5,526 nucleotides of DNA from Flavobacterium psychrophilum (GTDB taxonomy: Bacteria; Bacteroidota; Bacteroidia; Flavobacteriales; Flavobacteriaceae), in NCBI GenBank assembly GCA_945866505.1, contig CAMBHH010000213.1, forward strand, positions 1 to 5,526. Reading direction: 5' to 3'. Below are positions 1-5,526 of this stretch, piece by piece. The notes under the pieces were generated by a model. The model saw nothing but the letters and a program-made list of their open reading frames with translations. It made no database searches and was not told the DNA's origin. The position numbers and the translations under genes are program-made. Positions within the stretch are counted from its first letter, which is position 1; the number at the start of each line of letters is the position of its first letter.

Positions 1-1310
1 TAGACGCTATTATTTTTTGGATTCCTTTATACAGACTAAATGCAGTGATCTTAATTATGACCGCGCTGATATCTTGGATTACTGTTTTTGTGCTTTACCG
101 CTTCCTTCCAAATGCTTTAGAATATCGATCGCCCAAAGATTTGCAACTAATCATTGAAGACTTAGCCATTGCCTACCAAAAGTTATCAATTAGTGAGAAT
201 CAATTCAGGACATTGGTAAACAGTAATCCCGATATCATTACGCGCATAGACAAAAATCTAACCTATCAGTTCATGAATGATTCGATTAGCAAAGTACGAA
301 CCGTGGAAGCTGAAAACATTATTGGCAAGAATATGCGCGAAGTGCTGGGTGAATCGGATGATCAGATAAATGAATTATTCATTCGCCGCGTAGAATCTGC
401 TTTCAAAACAAATAAAACCGAAACGTACGAATTTGAAACAAATACTAATAGCAATCAACACAACTATTTTCAAATATCAATCATACCGCTTGAAAATCAA
501 TCAGGTGAAATGCCCGAAGATGTTTTAACAATAACTAAAAACATCACAGATCAGAAACTGTACGAATTGGAACTTAAACGTAGCATCGATAATCTGCAGT
601 TATTAGCAGATCAGATTGAAAAAAAGAGGCAGATATTGGAAAGTTTTACCTACATAGTTTCGCATAATTTAAGGTCACCAGTTGCGAATTTGGAAGCCTT
701 GTTAAATTTGTTGAAAGCGGAGACAGATAATGATATGCGAAACACGTTCATTCAAAAAATCGACATCGCCTTTGAAAATCTTTCTACTACGGTAAAGGAT
801 TTATCGAATGTTGTTCGAATACGACAAGATACTGAAATACCGAAAGAAGAACTTTTCTTTCAAGATATTGTATCCAGACACATAATCAATCTAGAAACGC
901 AGATTAAAGAAACGGCGACCACCATTACTTACGATTTCAATGCTTGTGAGAAAATCAACTATCCAAAAGTTTACCTTGAAAGTATTTTTTTAAACTTATT
1001 AACTAATGCGATTAAATATAGATCGCCAAAAAGAGCACCGCAAATCATTTTTAAATCGTACGTCGATGAAGAGGGAATGATTAGCTTAACCTGTGAAGAC
1101 AACGGAATGGGTATTAATTTAAAAAAGCATGGTGCAAAACTTTTTGGACTAAATAAAACTTTCCACGAGCATCCTGATGCGAAAGGCACAGGATTATTCA
1201 TCACCAAGAATCAAATCGAAACAATGGGTGGCTCTATTTATGCTGAAAGTGAGGAAGATAAAAGAACAAAATTTATTATTGATTTCAATGTAAAAATTTC
1301 TTTAATTTAA
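1..1310 (+). CDS. PAS-domain sensor histidine kinase, ETR1-like membrane module (5' partial)
   Basis: This is an inner-membrane sensor kinase that autophosphorylates on His and passes the phosphate to a response regulator, probably the next gene. The frame is open from base 3 with no stop, so the GTG at 45 is internal and the real start lies upstream. Residues here are counted from that GTG. One membrane helix is visible at about 2-24, ending in LPNALEYRSP. The pattern TAxxSxxTxxxLxxxxPxxL resembles the third helix of ethylene-receptor-like sensor domains. A PAS domain spans about 50-170, ending in NITDQK, followed by a helical linker at 171-200. The H-box is SHNLRSP with phosphoacceptor H207. 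The N-box is NLLTNAIKY (N321), the G1 box DNGMG starts at D352, and the G2 box KGTGLF spans 380-385. The H+1 residue is Asn rather than the usual Glu. The 3' end is complete (TAA). The kinase call is firm; the ligand is unknown, and ETR1-like origin is inference from one helix. Confidence 0.93.
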   Translation, partial: DAIIFWIPLYRLNAVILIMTALISWITVFVLYRFLPNALEYRSPKDLQLIIEDLAIAYQKLSISENQFRTLVNSNPDIITRIDKNLTYQFMNDSISKVRTVEAENIIGKNMREVLGESDDQINELFIRRVESAFKTNKTETYEFETNTNSNQHNYFQISIIPLENQSGEMPEDVLTITKNITDQKLYELELKRSIDNLQLLADQIEKKRQILESFTYIVSHNLRSPVANLEALLNLLKAETDNDMRNTFIQKIDIAFENLSTTVKDLSNVVRIRQDTEIPKEELFFQDIVSRHIINLETQIKETATTITYDFNACEKINYPKVYLESIFLNLLTNAIKYRSPKRAPQIIFKSYVDEEGMISLTCEDNGMGINLKKHGAKLFGLNKTFHEHPDAKGTGLFITKNQIETMGGSIYAESEEDKRTKFIIDFNVKISLI

Positions 1311-1377
1311 AAAAATATGTTAATTTCGAAAAAGAAATCGATGCAGGACTTTTAACATTTCCTAAAAAAAAACATTT

Positions 1378-1782
1378 ATGACAAAGGTAAGTACTTTTTG
1401 CATTGTAGACGATGATGAAATCTATCAGTTCACTACATCAATTTTGCTGAAAAGGACTAATCTAGTAAATAAGATTATCAAGTTTTCAAATGGGCTGAAA
1501 GCAATTAATTTCCTAAAGGATGAGATGGGCAATCAAGAAAACATACCTGATATTCTATTTTTAGATATAAACATGCCAGTTATGGATGGATGGGAGTTTT
1601 TAGAGGAATACCAGCTTATCAAGCATATGATGCCTAAAGAAATATTGATTTACATGGTGAGTTCTTCCATTGATGAAAGAGATGTTTTAAAAGCTAAAAG
1701 TATTAGCACATTGTCAGGTTATTTGGTAAAGCCAATATCAGGCCAAAATATAACCGATGTTATTCTAGGATCTATTCATTGA
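1378..1782 (+). CDS. Single-domain CheY-like response regulator
   Basis: This 134-residue protein is a receiver domain with no output domain, so it should act by protein-protein contact or as a phosphorelay intermediate in the cytoplasm. The acidic pocket is D11-D12-D13 (IVDDDE). The phosphoacceptor is D63 in LFLDINMP, followed by the usual MDG turn at 69-71. The switch Ser is S95 or S96 in YMVSSS, the aromatic switch residue is Y115, and the invariant Lys is K118 in LVKP. All key residues are present, so it should be phosphorylated. The start is fixed: an in-frame TAA at 1363-1365 lies 12 bases upstream of the ATG. The leader is a run of A (1364-1372) with no Shine-Dalgarno site, which is common in Bacteroidota. 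It follows the kinase on the same strand after 67 bases with no terminator-like hairpin between them, so co-transcription and cognate pairing are likely. It resembles the small receivers that often sit next to PAS kinases in this phylum. Confidence 0.95.
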   Translation: MTKVSTFCIVDDDEIYQFTTSILLKRTNLVNKIIKFSNGLKAINFLKDEMGNQENIPDILFLDINMPVMDGWEFLEEYQLIKHMMPKEILIYMVSSSIDERDVLKAKSISTLSGYLVKPISGQNITDVILGSIH

Positions 1783-1806
1783 GTTTTGTGTAAACATCAA
1801 CTTTAA

Positions 1807-1834
1807 AACTAATTACAACACTGATTAGTTATTT
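1807..1834 (+). terminator. Possible weak terminator after the response regulator
   Basis: A perfect 7-bp inverted repeat, AACTAAT at 1807-1813 and ATTAGTT at 1824-1830, encloses a 10-base loop and is followed by ATTTATATT. It starts 24 bases after the regulator stop codon, which is a sensible place for a terminator. The stem has only one G:C pair and the T tract is interrupted, so it may be chance in AT-rich DNA. Confidence 0.3.
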
Positions 1835-1880
1835 ATATTAAGTTCAATACAAATGCTTCTGTACTAAGTTTCCCTAAACA

Positions 1881-1888
1881 TATCTTTG
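1881..1888 (+). promoter_or_regulatory. TAnnTTTG motif (possible -7 element)
   Basis: TATCTTTG matches the Bacteroidota -7 consensus TAnnTTTG exactly. The best -33 candidate is a weak TTCTG at 1857-1861. If active, transcription would start near 1895 and run through the palindromic repeat at 1925-2040. No gene follows directly, so the motif could be chance or could drive a non-coding transcript. Confidence 0.3.
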
Positions 1889-1924
1889 TATAAATTACTA
1901 TACAACGTTCCAACTTTTACCTCT

Positions 1925-2040
1925 CGCTGGCACAAGCAATTGTTTGTAAAAATGCTAAAGCGGGCATCACGCTCGTGCCGACAATCAAGTCCAAGAAAAG
2001 AAATAAATTATATCGTGTACGAGCGTGACGCTCGCATTCG
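1925..2040. repeat. GC-rich palindromic cluster, probable degraded REP-like element
   Basis: This is a GC-rich island in AT-rich DNA built from related inverted motifs. GGCACAAGC (1929-1937) is the inverted match, 8 of 9 bases, of GCTCGTGCC (1971-1979). TCACGCTCGT (1967-1976) is the exact reverse complement of ACGAGCGTGA (2019-2028). CGAGCGT (2020-2026) and ACGCTCG (2028-2034) form a 15-base palindrome around one central base. Such clusters of CGCTCG/GCTCGTGCC palindromes are typical of dispersed intergenic REP elements in Bacteroidota genomes, which are mobilised in trans by IS200-like REP-associated tyrosine transposases. No transposase is in the window, so this would be a non-autonomous copy or relic. 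The boundaries are approximate; ACGTTC (1905-1910) and GAACGT (2079-2084) are possible outer ends but are too short to be sure. Confidence 0.6.
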
Positions 2041-2105
2041 GGAGGGTATTATAAAAATATTTAATTTTAAATCAGATAGAACGTCGATTAAATAAAATTA
2101 AAAGA

Positions 2106-2123
2106 CGCTAAACTTTCTTAGCG
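2106..2123. repeat. Perfect 6-bp hairpin (CGCTAA/TTAGCG)
   Basis: CGCTAA (2106-2111) and TTAGCG (2118-2123) are exact inverted copies around a 6-base loop. On the + strand the stem is followed by AAAACC, which does not fit a terminator. On the - strand it is followed by TCTTTTAATTTTATTT, which resembles a terminator tail, but no - strand gene is seen to end here. It may belong to the neighbouring repeat relic, since TTAGCG-type fragments are common in flavobacterial intergenic DNA. Confidence 0.4.
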
Positions 2124-2331
2124 AAAACCATAGCTATTCGAACCTCGCTACCACTTGAATATCAATTCGAAGAAGTCAATCTTTCCTACAGTTCGTTAGT
2201 AAAAAAATTATAGTATGTAAATACTGCATAATATCAATTACAGCTTTAGTTCAAGAATTTTGGCAAAAATCATACACAATTAATTCCTAAATTTAAAAAG
2301 AATAAAGAAGTTAAAACATAGTAAGAATTGA

Positions 2332-2339
2332 TATATTTG
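2332..2339 (+). promoter_or_regulatory. Likely promoter -7 element for the beta-helix gene
   Basis: TATATTTG matches the Bacteroidota housekeeping -7 consensus TAnnTTTG exactly. It lies 32 bases before the ATG at 2372, which would leave a leader of about 25 bases. A partial -33 element may be GTTAAA at 2310-2315, at roughly the expected spacing. The leader is A-rich with no Shine-Dalgarno site. This supports separate transcription of the secreted-protein genes from the upstream two-component pair. Confidence 0.55.
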
Positions 2340-2371
2340 ACACAAAAATTATCGAAAACAAAACAATATAA

Positions 2372-3652
2372 ATGATAAAAAAAATCCTTTTAAATAGCTT
2401 GTTGTTACTAAGTATTATAACAACGGCTCAAACCAATATAAGTGGTGGTATTTTTTCTAATACTACATTTAGCCTTAAAAATAGTCCGTACATAGTAACT
2501 GATAATTTAGCGTTGTTCCCTAATGTAAAACTCATTATTGAACCTGGCGTTGAACTAAAATTCAATTCAAATAAATATTTTGAAATCCGTGGACAATTGA
2601 TAGCAATAGGAACTGCTGATTCGAGAATAACTTTTACATCAAATTCAGCAACACCAAACAAAGGCGACTGGTCAGGCATACAAATCAAAAATTCATTAGG
2701 AGCTAAAGCAAGTTTTGAATATTGCGATTTTAAGTATGCTTCGTCTTCAACTGACGCGGAATGTTGCAATCAAGGAGGGCCTATCTATTATAAGAAGTGT
2801 AAGTTTGAAAACAATATTTTTGCTGTAAGTGGTTATACAGGTTATGACATCAATATTGATGATTCAGAGTTCAATAACAACACATATGGAATAACCCAAG
2901 CTGATAAAGTAGTAACAAATTGCACTTTCACTAATAATAATTACGGGCTATTTCAGACCGAAAGGATTGATGTAAGTAATTCTACTTTCAAAAACAATGG
3001 AACTGCCTTGTATGGCGGACGAGGTTTACTACAAAATTCAACAATTACGAATAATACTGTTGGAGTCGATAGTTTTTGGGAGGGGTTTACAATTAGAAAT
3101 AATATTATATCAAATAATGGTATAGGAGTGAGAACTTCAAACTACGATGGTTATGTTACAAAAATTAAGAATAATAAAATTTGTAATAACACAACTTACA
3201 ACGTAGAGAATTTAGACAAAATAAATAAGGACTTGACCGAAAATTGCTGGTGTACTGAGAGCCAAAGTGAAATTGAAAATAAATTGAAGGATGGTTATGA
3301 CAATATAAATCTAGGCCTTTTCAATTTTTCTATTTACAATTCCGGATGTGGTTCAATAATTGAAGCGGTTATTAAAGACAATTCTCTTTCAACTGACGAT
3401 TTTATTGCAATTCTTGAAAAAGCAGTTGTTTATCCAAACCCAACTTTTTCAGATGTTAATATCAATCTAAGTAGTAATATGGATAAATTAGAAGTTCAAT
3501 TATTTGATGAAACAGGGAAATTGCTTTTTGTTTCTGATTATACGAATATTCAAAATATAAATCTCAATCTTAAACAATTAAATCAAGGTACCTACATCAT
3601 TAATTTAATATCCTCTAAAGAAAGAATTGTTAAGAAAATCATTAAAAAATAA
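2372..3652 (+). CDS. Secreted parallel beta-helix protein with T9SS sorting domain
   Basis: This 426-residue protein is probably exported by Sec, then moved across the outer membrane by the type IX system and anchored or released at the surface. The signal peptide covers about 1-19 (MIKK, then a Leu/Ile-rich core) with likely cleavage at TTA/Q20. Residues about 40-290 form right-handed parallel beta-helix turns: FEIRGQLIAIGT, DWSGIQIKN, then repeated N-rich rungs such as CKFENN, SEFNNN, CTFTNNN, STFKNNG and STITNNT. Residues about 290-323 correspond to the NxWGTxxxxxI closing motif seen at the end of many such helices, but read NCWCT with Cys in place of Gly. Residues 352-426 are a T9SS type A domain: VVYPNPT, then DETGK, LNQGTYIINL and a basic VKKIIKK end. 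Nine Cys are present, unusual for this fold. There are no recognisable lyase catalytic residues, so adhesion or glycan binding is as likely as enzymatic activity. No exact function can be given. Confidence 0.92.
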   Translation: MIKKILLNSLLLLSIITTAQTNISGGIFSNTTFSLKNSPYIVTDNLALFPNVKLIIEPGVELKFNSNKYFEIRGQLIAIGTADSRITFTSNSATPNKGDWSGIQIKNSLGAKASFEYCDFKYASSSTDAECCNQGGPIYYKKCKFENNIFAVSGYTGYDINIDDSEFNNNTYGITQADKVVTNCTFTNNNYGLFQTERIDVSNSTFKNNGTALYGGRGLLQNSTITNNTVGVDSFWEGFTIRNNIISNNGIGVRTSNYDGYVTKIKNNKICNNTTYNVENLDKINKDLTENCWCTESQSEIENKLKDGYDNINLGLFNFSIYNSGCGSIIEAVIKDNSLSTDDFIAILEKAVVYPNPTFSDVNINLSSNMDKLEVQLFDETGKLLFVSDYTNIQNINLNLKQLNQGTYIINLISSKERIVKKIIKK

Positions 3653-3790
3653 CGTCTGCTAACAATTTGTGTTTTGATGCTGCTGCAGGACCAGTTCGGA
3701 GAATATAACAATTTATAGTTTGTACGAGCAAGACACGGTAACTAGCGGGTGTAATTTTATGCGAATAGAAAGTAGCTAAGTAACTTGTTA
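3653..3790. repeat. Possible dispersed intergenic repeat relic
   Basis: This sequence directly abuts the stop codon of the beta-helix gene and is richer in GC than the genes around it. It carries TAACAA (3660-3665) and its inverted copy TTGTTA (3785-3790) near its ends. Inside it, TGTACGAGC plus GAC (3721-3734) repeats the same bases found in the palindromic cluster at 2016-2029, 12 of 14 positions. The opening (GTCTGCTAACA) and the GATGCTGCTGCAGG stretch resemble repeats I recall from intergenic DNA of this phylum; that recall is unverified. No ORF and no clear terminator are seen. Confidence 0.4.
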
Positions 3791-3823
3791 ACATATAATC
3801 CAAATTTAATAAATAAAACTAAA

Positions 3824-5526
3824 ATGAACAAAAGTCTACTTATCTTTTTCTGTATTATAGTTTCCGTTAGTAAAATATATTCTCAAACAAATTGGGAACT
3901 ATTAAATCCTAAACCAACAGCTAATACTGGAAAAGGTGTTGAGTTTGTGACAAATAATATTGGTTACATTATAACTTCAAATGAATTATTAGAAACAGTG
4001 GATGCTGGTGCCACTTGGACAAAGAAGCAAACTATCTCAAGTGGAAATGATATGAATTTCCGCAATACAAAAGGTTACATTGTTGGTGATAATGGATATG
4101 TTTTAAAATCTATAGATAACGGAGCTTCGTGGAAACAAATAGCTATTGGTTTCAGCGGTAATTTCAATACGGTTACTATAATAGATGATAACAATATAGT
4201 ATTATCAACTTCAAATAGTATCATAAAAACTAATGATGGGGGAAATACTTGGCAAAGTATTACAATTCCAAATGTCACTGTGGTTAAAACAGCTTTTACC
4301 AGTTCATTAGTTGGACATGCAGTTTGCAATAATGGAATCATACTAAAAACCATTGATGGAGGTCAAAATTGGTATAGAACAAAAGATGACAGTTATACAT
4401 CACCTTCAGGTTATTTTACGGTTTATTTTGTAAATGAAAATATTGGTTTCGCAGCAAGACAACATAATGAAATATATAAAACAACAGATGCTGGTGAAAC
4501 TTGGGTTAAAATTACGGGAACAAGTCAAGCTGTTTACGACTTTCATTTTTTAGACGAGAGTAATGGCTTTGCTACTGGTGATCATGGCGGTACTTATAAA
4601 ACAACTGATGGTGGAAACACATGGAGTTCAATATTTTTTCAAAGTGGTTTTGTAGGTGGAACTTCTATGTACGGTATCTATTTTGAAAACAATAGTATTG
4701 GCTACGCTACTGGTACTCGTGGGCGAATCATTAAAACTATAGATGGTGGTACTACTTGGAAGTCTCAGTCCGAAAATTACAACGAATTTAATGATATAAA
4801 AATATTTGATAGTGGAACTGGTTTTGCACGATCAAGAAATAATTATTATAAAACAACAGATTTTGGAGATAGTTGGTCTTTTATATCTTCTGTTAATCAT
4901 TTTAGTTATTGTAGTGGATTTTATTTTGTTGATGAAAACGTTGGATATTCCATAGGAGGTGGAACAAACAGTCCATCTGGAGATGTATTTAAAACAATAG
5001 ATGGTGGAGTTACATGGAAGCAATTGAACATTTATGTTGATGAAGGATTAAGTTCGGTTTTTTTTATTAATGAAAACATTGGTTTTATTTCAGGCGGTTA
5101 TAACCGAACAAAAGTTATGAAAACCATTGACGGAGGAATTAATTGGACACAAGTTTTAAATCAAGAATTTGGACAGATTCAATTTGTTACTGACTTAATA
5201 GGATATGGCAATAGAATAGGATATTCAGGTGGTAGAATGTATAAAACTATTGATGGTGGAAATACGTGGAACATAAATATTGACGTAGATATAGATATCA
5301 ATGCCTTTGATTTTATTGATGAGAACAATGGATATTTTGTCGGTGACCAGGGATTAATTTATAAAACAACTGACGGAGGTATTACATGGATAAAATTAAA
5401 AATTTCTTCCGAATGGTACACAGAGATTAAGTTTTATTCAAAAAATGTAGGTTATATTGCAGACAAATATGCAAAATTATATAAAACAGAAAACGGCGGC
5501 TTAAATTGGCAATATCTTAATCAACA
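3824..5526 (+). CDS. Secreted YCF48/BNR-like beta-propeller protein, Asp-box repeats (3' partial)
   Basis: The frame from ATG 3824 has no stop to the window end: 567 codons plus two bases. The signal peptide is at 1-20 (MNKS, core LLIFFCIIVSV) with likely cleavage at IYS/Q21, a common Bacteroidota pattern. The rest is 13 repeats of about 40 residues. Each has a strand like FVDENxGYxxG, then IxKTxDGGxTW, the Asp-box of bacterial neuraminidase repeats and YCF48-like propellers. The Asp positions are 60, 98, 138, 178, 222, 262, 307, 346, 393, 436, 477 and 517; the thirteenth box (554-562) has Asn557 instead. The 38-47 residue spacing fits propeller blades. Thirteen blades exceed one propeller, so two domains are likely. 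Asp-boxes are structural turns and do not imply sialidase activity; no catalytic Arg triad or Asp/Tyr/Glu set could be identified. It lies 171 bases after the beta-helix gene on the same strand and probably uses the same export route, but a sorting domain would lie beyond the window. Confidence 0.92.
   Translation, partial: MNKSLLIFFCIIVSVSKIYSQTNWELLNPKPTANTGKGVEFVTNNIGYIITSNELLETVDAGATWTKKQTISSGNDMNFRNTKGYIVGDNGYVLKSIDNGASWKQIAIGFSGNFNTVTIIDDNNIVLSTSNSIIKTNDGGNTWQSITIPNVTVVKTAFTSSLVGHAVCNNGIILKTIDGGQNWYRTKDDSYTSPSGYFTVYFVNENIGFAARQHNEIYKTTDAGETWVKITGTSQAVYDFHFLDESNGFATGDHGGTYKTTDGGNTWSSIFFQSGFVGGTSMYGIYFENNSIGYATGTRGRIIKTIDGGTTWKSQSENYNEFNDIKIFDSGTGFARSRNNYYKTTDFGDSWSFISSVNHFSYCSGFYFVDENVGYSIGGGTNSPSGDVFKTIDGGVTWKQLNIYVDEGLSSVFFINENIGFISGGYNRTKVMKTIDGGINWTQVLNQEFGQIQFVTDLIGYGNRIGYSGGRMYKTIDGGNTWNINIDVDIDINAFDFIDENNGYFVGDQGLIYKTTDGGITWIKLKISSEWYTEIKFYSKNVGYIADKYAKLYKTENGGLNWQYLNQ

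Larger units (their letters stand above)
1783..2371. other. Long intergenic region without a convincing gene
   Basis: About 590 bases separate the response regulator from the beta-helix gene. Stops are frequent in all frames, and the longest open stretch (1886-2095, + strand) crosses a palindromic repeat. The region holds a weak terminator-like inverted repeat (1807-1830), a TAnnTTTG motif (1881-1888), a GC-rich palindromic repeat cluster (about 1925-2040), a perfect hairpin (2106-2123) and the likely promoter of the next gene (2332-2339). I see nothing identifiable in about 2125-2300. No tRNA or other known RNA was recognised. Confidence 0.7.

Noticed and set aside
971..1207. 78-codon - strand frame inside the kinase gene
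   Set aside because: Lies antisense to the conserved HATPase region, whose N, G1 and G2 boxes are clear on the + strand.
1321..1328. TAATTTCG as a promoter for the response regulator
   Set aside because: One mismatch to TAnnTTTG and no convincing -33 element; co-transcription with the kinase is the simpler reading.
1886..2095. 69-codon open frame on the + strand in the long intergenic region
   Set aside because: It would start at a TTG inside the TAnnTTTG motif, runs straight through the palindromic repeat, and its product shows no recognisable domain.
2428..2769. 113-codon - strand frame inside the beta-helix gene
   Set aside because: Antisense shadow of a well-supported secreted protein; no domain recognised.
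3801..3808. - strand TAnnTTTG match (TAAATTTG) before the Asp-box gene
   Set aside because: Lies in very AT-rich DNA, has no - strand gene to serve, and would read back into the beta-helix gene.
4075..4353. 92-codon - strand frame inside the Asp-box gene
   Set aside because: Antisense to regular Asp-box repeats; hydrophobic appearance comes from the complement of repeat codons.
4832..5023. 63-codon - strand frame inside the Asp-box gene
   Set aside because: Same reason: it is antisense to conserved repeats and has no support of its own.
3991..5512. Regularly spaced repeats as a CRISPR or DNA-level tandem array
   Set aside because: The periodicity of about 120 bases is conserved at protein level (Asp-box) with many synonymous changes, so it is an old coding repeat and not a CRISPR or recent DNA amplification.
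3824..5526. Sialidase function for the Asp-box protein
   Set aside because: Asp-boxes occur in many propellers; no catalytic sialidase residues could be identified and the repeat number does not fit a single six-bladed sialidase.

Overview
The window reads as chromosomal DNA of a Bacteroidota bacterium, most likely a flavobacterium or close relative. The evidence is low GC by eye, A-rich leaders without clear Shine-Dalgarno sites, a match to the Bacteroidota -7 promoter motif TAnnTTTG, and a type IX secretion (T9SS) type A C-terminal sorting domain. All four genes supported here lie on the + strand.

Left part (1-1782): a two-component pair. The first gene is the 3' part of a membrane-bound sensor histidine kinase. 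Its reading frame is open to base 3, so the true start lies upstream. The visible N-terminus resembles the last membrane helix of the ethylene-receptor-like (ETR1-type) sensor module. It is followed by a PAS domain, an H-box helix and a HATPase domain. A single-domain CheY-like response regulator follows 67 bases later and is the obvious phosphorylation partner. No DNA-binding or enzymatic output domain is present in the window.

Middle (1783-2371): about 590 bases without a convincing gene. It holds a weak terminator-like inverted repeat, a perfect TAnnTTTG match, a GC-rich cluster of interrelated palindromes (about 1925-2040) that looks like a degraded REP-type dispersed element, a perfect 6-bp hairpin at 2106-2123, and a good promoter candidate at 2332-2339 just ahead of the next gene.

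Right part (2372-5526): two consecutive genes for exported proteins. The first (426 aa) has a signal peptide, a right-handed parallel beta-helix and a T9SS type A sorting domain. The second starts at ATG 3824 and runs off the window end, with 567 codons visible. It has a signal peptide and 13 Asp-box (KTxDGGxTW) repeats of about 40 residues, which makes it a YCF48/BNR-like beta-propeller protein. The 171 bases between the two genes hold a second sequence that looks like a dispersed-repeat relic and shares a short motif with the first.

The kinase/regulator pair and the secreted pair are probably separate transcription units. I see no strong evidence for a new multi-gene system. The points most worth checking are the ETR1-like sensor origin, the long multi-blade secreted protein missed by closed-ORF calling, and the two REP-like relics.
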